Source: Spiroplasma apis B31 (GTDB taxonomy: Bacteria; Bacillota_I; Bacilli_A; Mycoplasmatales; Mycoplasmataceae). From it: a stretch of DNA of 64,000 bases. Below, piece after piece: positions 46,800 to 58,100 of the stretch (position 1 is the stretch's first letter; each line of letters starts with the position of its first letter). The DNA lies in contig NC_022998.1 of the NCBI RefSeq assembly GCF_000500935.1, positions 372,001-436,000 on the forward strand, in the 5' to 3' direction. Below the pieces are notes generated by a model. That model did no database searches, had not been told where the DNA came from, and was given only the letters and a program-made list of their open reading frames with translations. Position numbers and translations under genes: made by a program.

Positions 46800-48089
46800 A
46801 TGAAATTTAGTGCGAAAAAATCTGCACAAAATGTGCAAGGTATATGAACTGTAACAATTGATGGAGAAGAATGAAAAAAGGCAGTTGCTAAAGGTAAAAA
46901 TAAAGCGGCAGCAAAAATTCAAATACCTGGTTTCAGAGTTGGGAAAGCACCCAAAGAGAAAATTGAACAATATTTAACACCAGTTAAGTACTTAAATGCA
47001 GCAGTTCAATCAGTTTTATCAAAGGCTTGAGACTTTGCTAAAGAGCAAAAAACTGACATTCAACCTTTTAATTCACCGGTTCCAACACCAAAAAAAGTAT
47101 CTGAAACTTCTTGTGAACTTGAATTTGTATTTGATTTAAGACCAGAAATAGAGATTAGTGAATACAAAGGTTTAAAATCAAAAGACCTAGTTAAAGAGAA
47201 AATTGAAGTAACAAATGAAGACTTAGAAAAAGCAATCGATCAATACAGAGAAAAATTTGTTATGGAAAAAGAAAGAGGACCAGAAGATAAAATCAAAAAA
47301 GGGGACAATGTAAAGTTTGACTTCGAAGGATTTATTGATGGAGTAAGTTTCAAAGGTGGAAAAGGTACCGATTTCCAATTAATAATTGGTTCTGGTAATA
47401 TGATTCCTGGTTTTGAAGATGCTATGATTGGTAAAAAGTTAGGTAAAACAAAAATAAAAGTAACTTTCCCTGTTGACTACACAAAGGAATTATCTGGTAA
47501 AGAAGCGGAATTTGAATTAAATATTAAATCTATCAAAGAAAGAATTCTACCAAATAAAGACGATGAGTTGGCAAAGGATTTAAATCTACCAAACATTAAA
47601 ACTTACAAAGAGTTAGAAGATAGTATCAAAAAACAAATTTTAGAACAAAAAACTAATATTCAAAAGAATACTTTTGTAAATAAAATCATTGATAAAATCA
47701 TTGAAAAATCAAATATTCAATTACCAAAGTCAGTAGTTGACAAAGAAATTGATAACTTATTTAAAGAGTTTGAAAGTAAAGTTTTAAGTCAAAAACTTAC
47801 AATGAAAGACTATAAAAAACAAACAGGTTTAACTGATGCTGACATTAGAGAAGAATTATTTGATGATGCAAAACGTAAAATTTGTAGTTATTTAGTAACT
47901 GATAAAGTGCGTAATACCGAAAAATTTGAAGCTACTAAAGAAGAACTAGATGCTAAGTATCAAATGCTAGCAAGTCAATTTAATCTTGAGTTAGATTACA
48001 TCAAAAATGTTATCTTACCCGAAGAACAAGTTAAAGAAGAAATTATAAGAGAAAAATTAGTTACTTTCTTATATGAAAATAATGGATAA
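46800..48089 (+). CDS. tig: Trigger factor
   Basis: Trigger factor is the ribosome-bound chaperone with prolyl isomerase activity. The 429-residue product has the N-terminal ribosome-binding domain with the signature GFRVGKAPKEKIEQ (about residues 45-58), the FKBP-type domain (KKGDNVKFDFEGFIDGVSFKGG, GSGNMIPGFEDAMIG) and the C-terminal arm domain. TGA Trp codons lie near the N-terminus (for example 46845, 46872). Normal length for the family. It precedes lon, separated by a terminator and a CIRCE element; clpX and clpP are not beside it. Confidence 0.96.
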
Positions 48090-48116
48090 AATACATAAAA
48101 AAATGTATTTTTTTTA
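48088..48116 (+). terminator. Rho-independent terminator after tig
   Basis: AAATACAT and ATGTATTT pair around an A-rich loop, then T residues. Confidence 0.75.
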
Positions 48117-48120
48117 TTTT

Positions 48121-48147
48121 TTAGCACTTAAACCTTGCAAGTGCTAA
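48121..48147 (+). promoter_or_regulatory. Perfect CIRCE operator upstream of lon
   Basis: TTAGCACTT, nine bases, AAGTGCTAA: the two arms are exact complements. Candidate promoter elements TTGCAA (48135-48140) and TATAAT (48160-48165) overlap or follow it, spaced 19 bases. Confidence 0.92.
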
Positions 48148-48191
48148 AATTTGTGATAATATAATTTTGTACCGAAATAGGAGGAAGAAAG

Positions 48192-50573
48192 ATGAATATT
48201 AGTAAAAAATTACCGTTACTTGTAACACGTGGAAGTTATGTATATCCAACATTTGAACAAGTTTTGGAAATTGGTAGAGATAAAACTACCTTGGCGGTTA
48301 AAGAAGCTGTAGCTAATCACGAAGGACTAATCCTAATCGTATCGCAAAAAAAACCACTTGAAGATGATCCTAAAATTGAAGATTTATTCACATTTGGAGT
48401 ATTAGCGAAGGTTAGCGTTAAAAAAGAATGAAAAGATGGTACTTTAACTGTTAATATTAAAGCAATTTCAAGAACAGAAATTAAATCAATCGAATTAAAT
48501 GATTATTACACTGCAGAATACGAGGAAAAAGAATTAAACAAAAACGAAGATAAAACTGCATTAGATAAAATAACAAAATATATCAAAGTTATGATTACTT
48601 CTCAAGATGAATTTCCTTCTGAAATGGAAGACATACTAAAAGACACTGGTCCACACATAAATCCGAGTTATTTAGTTGATAGTGCAGCACATTTAATGCC
48701 TTTCATGCCAATAGAAAAAAAACAAGCTATATTAGAAGAATTGGACCCAGTTAAGAGAATTACAATTATTAATGACTTTTTAGATGAAAAACGTCAATCT
48801 GCTGACATCGAGACTTCTATTAGCAAGAAAATAAAATCAAGAGTTGATGAACAACAAAGAGAATTTTATTTAAGAGAAAAATTAAAGGCTATTAAAGACG
48901 AATTAGGAGATATGGATGGTGAAGGAGATGATATGAAAAAATATCGCTCACGCCTTGATAATGAACCATTTCCTGAAAACATTAAAAAAAGAATTTTACA
49001 AGAAATTGATCGTTATGAGGGACTTCCCGCAGCTTCTAGTGAGGCTAACATAATTAGGTCATATATTGATTGAATGATGCAAACTCCATGATGAGAAAAA
49101 TCAGAAGAAAAAACTGATTTGAAGTTTGCGAGAAACATACTTGATAAATACCACTACGGTTTAGAAAAAGTAAAAGAAAGAATTATCGAATATCTTGCTG
49201 TTAAACAAAATACAAATAAAGTTAAAGGACAAATCATTACTCTAGTTGGACCTCCGGGTGTTGGTAAAACAAGTTTAGCAAAATCTATTGCTGAATCAAT
49301 GGGTAGAGGTTTTGTAAAGATTGCTTTAGGTGGTATTAAAGACGAATCAGAAATAAGAGGGCACAGAAAAACTTATATAGGTGCTATGCCAGGTAGAATC
49401 ATTCAAGGTATGAAAAAAGCAGGAGTTAAAAACCCAGTTTTCTTACTAGATGAAATTGATAAAATGGCTAGTGATTATAGAGGTGACCCTGCTTCTGCAA
49501 TGTTAGAAGTTTTAGACCCTGAACAAAACTCAAAATTCTCTGATCACTATTTAGAAGAAGAATATGATTTAAGTGATGTTGTATTTATTGCAACAGCAAA
49601 CTATCCTGATAATATTCCTGAAGCTCTTTACGACAGAATGGAAATTATTGAGTTATCTAGTTACACAGAAATAGAAAAATTAAAAATAGCAGATGAATAT
49701 TTGGTACCTAAAGTATTAGATGATCATGCTGTTACAAAAGAGCAATTAAACTTTACTAAGGAAAGTTTAAGTGAAATAATCAAGCATTATACTCGTGAAG
49801 CAGGAGTACGTCAATTGGAAAGATGAATCGCTTCTATTACAAGAAAATTTGTAGTAAAAATGCTAAATAAAGAACTAGAAAAACTTGAAGTAACTCCTCA
49901 AGTAGTTAACGAGTTATTGAAAAAACGAATATTTGAGCACACTGAAAAAGAAAAACAACCACAAGTTGGGGTAGTAACTGGTTTAGCTTACACTCAATTC
50001 GGGGGAGATATTCTTCCAATTGAAGTAAATCATTTCCCTGGTAAAGGTGGATTAATTTTAACTGGTAAATTAGGTGATGTTATGAAGGAATCTGCAACAA
50101 TCGCTTATGACTTTGTAAAGGCAAATTATAAAGCCTTTGATATCCCTAAAGAAGTTTTCACAGAAAACGATATCCATATCCACGTTCCAGAAGGAGCTGT
50201 TCCAAAAGATGGACCAAGTGCTGGTATTACAATAACATCAGCAATTGTGTCAGCCTTAACAAATAAACCGGTTCCAAAAGATATTGGTATGACTGGTGAA
50301 ATAACTCTAAGAGGATTAGTTTTCCCAATTGGAGGATTAAGAGAAAAATCAATTTCTGCTCATAGAAGTGGTTTGAAAAAAATATTGATACCATTTAAAA
50401 ACACTAAGGATATAGATGATATTCCAGAGGAAGTTAGAAATGAATTAGAAATTGTTCCTGTTGAAAAATATGAGCAAGTTTATGAACACGTTTTTGGTGT
50501 AAAAGCAAAAGAGTTCACAACTGAATTACCAATTGCAACAATTTCAAACAAACCAGATGAAGCATCACATTAA
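48192..50573 (+). CDS. lon: ATP-dependent protease Lon
   Basis: Lon degrades misfolded and regulatory proteins. The 793-residue product has the N-terminal substrate domain, AAA+ module with Walker [18 protein letters not shown] (about residue 352) and Walker [10 protein letters not shown], sensor segments such as [14 protein letters not shown], and the C-terminal Ser-Lys protease with catalytic Ser676 in [14 protein letters not shown] Trp codons at 48429, 49071, 49089, 49092 and 49824. AGGAGG precedes the start. The CIRCE element just upstream puts it in the HrcA regulon, as known for some mycoplasma lon genes. Confidence 0.98.
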
Positions 50574-50576
50574 TTA

Positions 50577-50604
50577 GAAAAACCAAGAAATTGGTTTTTT
50601 TATT
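50577..50604 (+). terminator. Rho-independent terminator after lon
   Basis: AAAAACCAA and TTGGTTTTT pair around GAAA, then T residues. Confidence 0.85.
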
Positions 50605-50637
50605 TTGGTATGATACATATAGTGTATGGAGGTAAAT

Positions 50638-51876
50638 ATGGTTAAGTCGCTTAGTTTCTTGTTGAGACCAAACTCTTTGGATAATATAGTTGGTCAGACA
50701 CATTTATTAAATAAAAAAAACGGAATAATTTATAAAATGAAAGAAAAAAATTTCATAACTAACATCATTTTTTATGGACCACCAGGTATCGGAAAAACCT
50801 CTATGGCTATCTCATTAGCTAATGACTTGAACTTAGAATATATTTGTTTTAATGCTGCTAATGACAAAAAAGATAAACTTTTAAAAATTGTGGAAAATTC
50901 AAAAAACAAAAAAATAGTTTTATTAATTGATGAAATACATAGAATGAATCGTAACATCCAAGATTTTTTATTAGAGTTTATTGAGTCACGTGAGATTACT
51001 GTATTTTTAACAACGACCGAAAATCCCTTTTTTGTCATCAATCCAGCTATTCGAAGCAGATGTACTATAATGAAATTAAATAATATCACTTTGGAAGAAA
51101 TGCAAGATGGCTTAGTAAAGATATTAAAGAACAACCATATAGACTTGCAATTTGAAAAAGATGCATTTGAACATTTGTGTAATTATGCAAATGGCGATTT
51201 AAGAGTCGCTATTAATGCAATAGAAATCATCTTTAATTTATACAAAGATCAAAAAATAGATGTTGAAATTATAAATGCAATATTTAATAAGTCTTACATT
51301 AGAGGTAGTGGTGTTGGTGATGAATTCCACGATTTAAAGAGTGCGCTACAAAAATCAATAAGAGGAAGTGATGTTAATGCCGCACTACATTATTGATCTA
51401 GACTTATGGAATTAGGTGACTACGAAACCTTGATGAGAAGAATGATAATTATTGCCTATGAAGATGTTGGTTTGGCAAATCCAGCTATAGCTACTAGGGT
51501 TTACCAAGCATGTGAGGTTTTTAGAAAAGTTGGTATGCCAGAAGGAAGATTAGTTTTGGGAATGGCTATTATTGAAATGGCTTTAAGTGAAAAGTCTAAC
51601 TCATCGTATTTAGCCATTAATGAAGCACTAGATGATGTAGATAAAGGTAATACACCACCAATTCCTAATTTTTTAAGAGATACTAGTTATAAAAACGCAA
51701 AAGAGCTAGGTTATGGTTTAGGGTATAAATATCCTCATAATTTTGAAAATGATTGAGTAGAACAACAATATCTTCCTAATGAAATAAAAAACCGTGAGTA
51801 TTTTAAATTCAAACCACACTCAGCTTATGAGAAAAAATTAAAAGAAATTTATTATAAATTTACTAATAAAAAATAA
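50638..51876 (+). CDS. rarA: Replication-associated recombination protein RarA
   Basis: RarA (MgsA) is a AAA+ ATPase of the clamp-loader family that acts at stalled replication forks. The 412-residue product begins VKSLSFLLRPNSLDNIVGQTHLL, has Walker A GPPGIGKTSMAISLA (about residue 45), Walker B VLLIDEIHRMNRNIQDFLL and the family segments FLTTTENPFFVINPAIRSRC, YIRGSGVGDEFHDLKSALQKSIRGSDVNAALHYW and MIIIAYEDVGLANP. ATG at 50638 fits the GGAGG site; the ATG at 50626 overlaps that site. TGA Trp codons at 51394 and 51754. Confidence 0.93.
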
Positions 51877-51902
51877 TAAAATAAGTAAAGGAGGCATTTA
51901 AG

Positions 51903-52682
51903 ATGAAAACCAGTTTAGAAATAGTAGAAGATTTAGCCAAGAATGGTTATAATTGAATGCCAAATTACAAGAACATACTAGAAAAAGTTTGAAGTAATAT
52001 GGAAACGTACTTCAACGAAAATGAAGAAGTACTTTCTGCTCTTTGAGCGAGCTTTAAAAGATATGATGATGATATGTTAGGAGTTGTTTTTATAACCACA
52101 AAAAGAACTTTTACATTGGAAGTTCTTGATAATGATAGTAACACACAAATAAGGTATTTGCCTTTTGATTCATATCGACTGGAAAAAATTCAACTACAAC
52201 TAGCAAAGACTCCAAAAGGACTTAATTACGTTTCATTACAAAGCGATAGTTTTGGTAATGGAATAACTTTTGCAACACCTAACAAAGATGTTGCCAAACA
52301 CTTCATTGACACCTTGAGAGGTTCCACAAATGGAGTGATAGAAATTTTACCTGAATCTGATGATCCATTATTGGCTAATAATGAAAAAGAACAAGTAATT
52401 GACGAAGATTTAGAAAAGGCAAAAGAAATAGTTCCACATAAACATGAAAAAAAACACGAAGAGTTAAAACCTATAGAAGAAAACCCAAATTGAAGAAAAG
52501 CACCTCCATTGAATTCACAAAAAGAGGTAGAAATAAAAATTGTTCCTCCAAAAAAAGAAAAGAAACCAAAAATTAGAAAAGAAGGATATGCATCTAAGTG
52601 GAAATCAAAACTATGATTATGTTGATTTTTATTACCCGTTGGATTAATTTCAATAATTATATCAATGATGATTCTCATTTAA
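51903..52682 (+). CDS. Bacterial PH-like domain protein with C-terminal anchor
   Basis: The 259-residue product has a beta-rich N-terminal domain (about residues 50-145) with VVFITTKRTFTLEV, QIRYLPFDSYRLEKIQL and GNGITFATPNKDVAKHFIDTL, which has the look of a bacterial PH domain, then an acidic and Lys/Pro-rich linker, and a C-terminal membrane helix (about 238-259, LCWFLLPVGLISIIISMMILI). It would face the cytoplasm as a tail-anchored protein. Several Trp are TGA. AGGAGG precedes ATG 51903. The domain call is moderate; function unknown. Confidence 0.7.
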
Positions 52683-52712
52683 AAAAACTTGTACAAAAGT
52701 ACAAGTTTTTAA
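52681..52712. terminator. Bidirectional terminator between convergent genes
   Basis: AAAAACTTGTAC and GTACAAGTTTTT pair around AAAA with A and T runs on both sides. The stem overlaps the stop codon region of both the plus-strand gene (ends 52682) and the minus-strand gene (ends 52709). Confidence 0.9.
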
Positions 52713-55030
52713 TTTATTTTTAAAATCGATTCTAGTTCCCAAGCTTCCATATAATTCATTTGTTTAATTTTAACTGCATATTTGGTTACTTTTTTTGTTC
52801 TTGGATCGGTATATATAATATTGTAATTGATCTTTGCATCATTATTATTTTCAAATCCATCATGTTCTATTCCATCGATTATGAAGTTGTTTTCACTTAA
52901 ATATGATTTAAAATTGTCGTTGATATAATTTCGTTTATTCTCTTGCATTAACTTTAATGAATCAATAGCATCGTTTACGATTTTTTTCACATTTTCATCT
53001 GCAAAAATCTTTTCTGCTCCACCCAAAATAGAGTTGCCTTCAAATGTATTATTTTTTTGCCTATAACCTAAAAGGTACATTGCAGCTTTAGTTCCTTTTA
53101 AATCACCATCAGGACTTGTATATATTAGTCCTTTATATTGAGTTGTGTACATCGCTGCTTCTAAAGAAGATAGGCCAGTTTTAAAAATCTTATCATTCTC
53201 TTTTAATTCGATAGTTTTTTCTGTAAGCAATTTGCAAATACTTTCAATTCCTTCTTTGATTTTATCGGCACTTTTTTGAGTTTTCTCATTATTTAGTGCA
53301 TATGTAGAAAATTCTTCATACAATTTTTTAAGGTAATCGGATATAGTCATGCCATCCATTATGGTAGCGTTAAATAAATTGCTTAGATTAAAGTTTTTAT
53401 TATTTATTTCTAAATTTAATAACTCTTTGAATAATGTTGAATCTTCGTCATAAAGAGCACTAAAAGGTTTAACCATTTTTTCATTATTTTGACTATAATC
53501 TAAATTTATAGAAGATGATAATGATTTTATAAGCGGGAATAAACCACTAGTATTAGTATTCTGAGTAATATTATCAACCACTTGGGTTATAAGATAACCA
53601 GGATTTAAACTTTTTAATCCTTCTGCTAGTTTTGGGTCAAGTAAACTACCAACTAACCCATTTCCTAGACCAGTTATTAATATACCTAATGGTGATTGAA
53701 CTCCTTGTTTTTTTATTTTTTCTAGTAAATTAGAAATACTCAATAAATCTCATTTTTTACCTTTTATCTCTATATCGCTTCCACCTGAGTAAATAATTAA
53801 ATTTAATAGCTTCTGCATTTGAATTCCATTTGGGTTATCAACGTTACTTGTTGCGATTGCTAAGTTTTTAATCACTTTATTAAATGAAAAACTCTCAAAA
53901 GGTTTATTTCGTAAGTTTTCTAGATAAACGCTATTACTTTCATTTGTAGCATATAAATGTTTTGAATCAGTTGGGGTGTAATCTTCAAAATCAATAGAAC
54001 CAATTATTTGTAAAAACCCACCGATTATGAAAAATAAATCATCGATATGAGAAATAATATTTAGAAATTTTACATCATTTATATTTTTAATTAACTCTAA
54101 AGCTGAATCGCTTATATTATTTAGAAAATCATTATCACCTACAATATTTTTATATTTATTTGACTCTATTTTTCCTTTACCTGTTAAATCAACAAGTATG
54201 TTGTTTATTCTTATTACTATTGAGTTTTGTATGTCTTTATTTGTTAATTTTTCTCTTTGTGGAAAATCATTGAACATTTCGTTATTTATGTAGTTTTCAA
54301 ACTCTCTGAAATTTCTAAATATTTTGAATAATCCTGTTATTACACTTAAAATAATATTCCCAATCTCTTTATTTTCGATTGCTTTTAAAAATGGTACATT
54401 CAAAAAGTTATCCATTATTCCTTTTAATAGCCCAGATTTAGATAAAAAGGTAATTGCTTTAGCAAGTGAACCTGCATTCTTACTTATGTTAGTCAAAATA
54501 TCATCAGGAATAGGGAGGTTAACATTACCATCTTTTACTATAAGATTAGCTAAAATTGGAAGTGCTCCTTCTAAAAAACCAGCTAAGCGAGTATTTATAC
54601 CACCACTAGATTTAATAGCGGTTAGGAAAATTAATCCATAATCAATAACTTTATCTATGGAAGTATTAGCATTCTTACCTCCAAGTGTTAAATTTGAATT
54701 TTCTCCCAATTTTTTTATGCTATCTGTGTTAAATGAACTTTTGAAATAAGATTTACTTAATGACTCCATAGTTGTTTGTTTTGTTTCACCAAAAGCAGTA
54801 TTCATATCTTTCGCTTTACTAGGTAGAAGAATACTTTGTAAATAGTCATTGTCTAATCCAGAAGAATCATTAACTACAGCACTTCGTAGAAGTGTACTAG
54901 AAACATTAACAAGATTTGATATTTTGTTGGCAATATATTGTTTTTCATAATTAACCAATGTACACCCTGTAACTGAAACTGTTGATGTTCCAATTGATAT
55001 ACATGACAATATAATAAGTAATTTTTTCAT
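52709..55030 (-). CDS. Large surface lipoprotein, possible MOLPALP family
   Basis: One 773-residue frame once the TGA at 53752-53750 is read as Trp (IEIKGKK-W-DLL). It begins with a lipoprotein signal peptide MKKLLIILSCISIGTSTVS and lipobox SVTGC (Cys23). The mature part is helical, Leu/Ile/Asn/Lys-rich, without membrane segments. The plan is close to the lipoprotein at 39230-41191. AAAGAGGTTG precedes the ATG on the minus strand, and an AT-rich divergent promoter region separates it from the permease gene at 55157. Confidence 0.8.
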
Positions 55031-55156
55031 TTCAACCTCTTTTAAAACAATTTTAATATTTATATTATAATATTTTTATTTAATATAAAACTTTAATAAT
55101 TTAAAAATGTATTTATAATAATCATATGTAAATACTAAAAAATATAAGGGGAATAT
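55031..55156. promoter_or_regulatory. AT-rich divergent promoter region
   Basis: This 126-base spacer between the lipoprotein (minus) and the permease (plus) holds a minus-strand -10 box TATAAT (complement of 55064-55069) and a plus-strand TATAAT (55114-55119). No clear -35 boxes or operators are seen. Confidence 0.45.
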
Positions 55157-58100
55157 ATGTTTAAGAAAAGAAAATCTACACTAGCATTATATTTAAAACA
55201 AGGTTTCAAAGGAATATTTAAATTTAGAATACAATTTTTAATAATAATAATTTTAGGATTTATATCAACTTTTGTTCTAACTATTTCACTTTCTCTATCA
55301 CAGAGATTAACAAATGAGTATGACAAAGTTATGAATAAAATGGACCGTTTTGATTATATTTCTAGTAAAGATGTCGGTGTTAAGGCCAATGGTAAAAAAG
55401 ATGCGAAATTTGTACCAATGATGGACTTCATTAATTTTCAATCATTAACAAAAACTTTTGGTGATGGTAGTTCATATAATAGTCTTGATTCTGGAGTAAA
55501 TTACAATTTCAATATAAGTAATTTTGACTTCGGTATGTATGAAAACGATGAGAATGTTAAAAGTCTAATCAATGATTATAAATCAACTTATAGAGAAACT
55601 TTTTTAACAAAAGGTTTTTCTGATAATGAAATAATTAAAAATAATTATTTTGGAATGGTTAAATCAGAAGATTTTTTAGAGAGTTTTTTTGATTATAAAT
55701 ATGATGGTTTGAATGGTAATACAATATACCCACCAAATCAAGATGGTTGAACTAATCATATAGATGGTAGTTGAATGTACCGTGAATTTGATAACAAACC
55801 AGAACCAATAAAAAATTATTTTATGAATTCTTCAGAAGAACTTAAAAGATTGTTATTAAATGATCTATTTAAATATGATGGCAAAGATGGTATTGGTAGT
55901 GATAAAAAAACCGCACCATATTTGATAAACTCTCCATTTTTCCAATTAAAGCAAAAATCTTTAATCAAGTTTGAAGACTTTTCTGTGAATGGTTACAATG
56001 AAGAAAATTTGAATCCCTATGATATTTATCTATATACTTCTTTAAAAACTGTTTTAAGTCAAATATTTTATATGTCTTGTGATTATATAAAATATTATGT
56101 TAACCAAGCAATTTCAACTGCTGAAGAAAATACTTTAGAAAGTGTCGAAGAAAATTTTAATCAAAAATATAAAGAAGCTGCTGGTTTTGGGTGAAAAGAC
56201 AATAACGATACCATTGCGAATGTGCTTTTTGCATTTATATTTGGTAGACCTTATAATGTAGAAAAAAGCAAAAATAGCACAAAAATTAATAAAATGGTAG
56301 TTAATAGAGATAACAAACCATGAATACAAACTTTAAATCTAAATGAATTGACTGTTTTAAATTACAAGGGTTTAGTGTTACAAGAGGCAAAAGATCTTTA
56401 TGAATTTGGTGCGAGAGGTTCGCTTAATCAATTTTTAGTTCAATTAGATTTAGAAGGTAGAGTTGCTGGAAGTGTTGGAACAACAAATCAATCTATAATA
56501 CTTAAAAATGAAAGCCCAAATGAAACTTTAAATGAGGTATTGTCATATGATACAAGTTTTAATAGTTTTACAGATAGAAATATGATCACAAGAAGTAAAG
56601 TAAGTACACCAAAACTTTATTACTTGCGTAATTAATTGATTGGGCAAGCTAGTGATTTAAATATTGAAGAAAGAGCTGAGTTTCTTTTTCAAGATAATTT
56701 AACTGAAATAAGATATCGTATGGTAGTTTTGGATCCTCTTTGAAGTGAACGATTAACAATTTACCAAGGAAGAAAACCAAGAGATAAAAATGAAGTTATT
56801 ATAAATAGTCAATTTGCAAAAGCACAACACATAAAATTAGGACAAAATCTAACTATTGGTGGTGGTGAATTTATTGTAAGTGGTTTAGCATCAGATCCTC
56901 TTAGTTATTTTCCAATTAGTGATACTCTAGAAGCGATACCTAATAGTGCTAAAACAGCGATTGTTTATGGAAATGATGCGACTTTTGAAAGTGTTATTTC
57001 AAAAGATTTTCAAAAACAAATTACTAAAACTTTGTACACCTTAGTAACAAACAAATCAAACGAAAAAAATTTGGATAAAAACATGTCTAGATTCGTAGCT
57101 AGCAAATTCAATAACCCATCTGAAATCGTTAGAAGTTTATCAACTTTAAACAAATTGAGCAACGATGAGGATGTAAAATTCAATAGCTCTGAAAGCAGTG
57201 AGGAATTCACTAAATTTGCAAGTTCACCATTTGCCTATAATTGAGAACTAACTCCAAAAGTTGTAGAAATATTCAAGTTATGTTCTATAATTTTAAGCAG
57301 TGTTGTTATTATAATTGCCTTAGTTGCAACTGGTATTACAGTTAAAAAGACTATTGAAATGAATTCAAGTGAAATAGGAATTTTAAAATCATTAGGTGCA
57401 AAAGCTAGTGAAATTTCATTATCATATGTTTGATATGGGATCTTTATAATGATTTTTGTTATACCAGTAGCTTGATTAACTGCTGCATTTACCCAAGAAA
57501 CCATTGCCCGACTCTTTTTAAGTTATATGGGTGGTGTATATTGACAAGTTATTTTTAATTGACAATCATTCTTGATTGCATTTCTATTGTTTGGATTGTT
57601 GGTTGGATTAGTGTCATACCTAGTAGCTTACATTTTAACTAGAAAACCAGCCCTTACAATTATGGATAAAAAAGACGTTGTCAAACGTATAAAATTTCTT
57701 GATAATCTTAAATTTAAACTTACAAAAAGAACTAAGTTCACAACAAGATTTAGTATTGAGTTAGCTGCTTCTGGATTTTCAAAAACCTTATTGACAGGCG
57801 CTATGGTGTTTCTATCAGCGTTTATAGTTTCTGGTTGTTTAACACTTCTTGGTGTCGTTGATGTTGCACTAAGCAATTATTACAAAAATGTAAAATACGC
57901 GAATAATATTCAAAATGTTGAGTCAATTGGTAATGCACCGATGTCAAAAACATCTTTATCTGCTTGGCAGGGAGTGGAAGAATATGATAAATATTTATAT
58001 GATTCAAAAGGTATTTTTGGAGATGAAGTAAAATCTATTTCAGAAGCACCATCAAATTTAGGTGGAGTTTCAGATACTTCTGTATTACCACATTTAACCC

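Noticed and set aside
52226-52678. Long minus-strand open frame opposite the PH-like gene
   Set aside because: It is a shadow: the plus-strand gene has a ribosome-binding site, a good start and sensible protein features, and the minus frame has none.
53741-53752. Apparent break between two minus-strand genes
   Set aside because: The stop is TGA, read as Trp here, and both parts are in the same frame, so this is one 773-residue lipoprotein.
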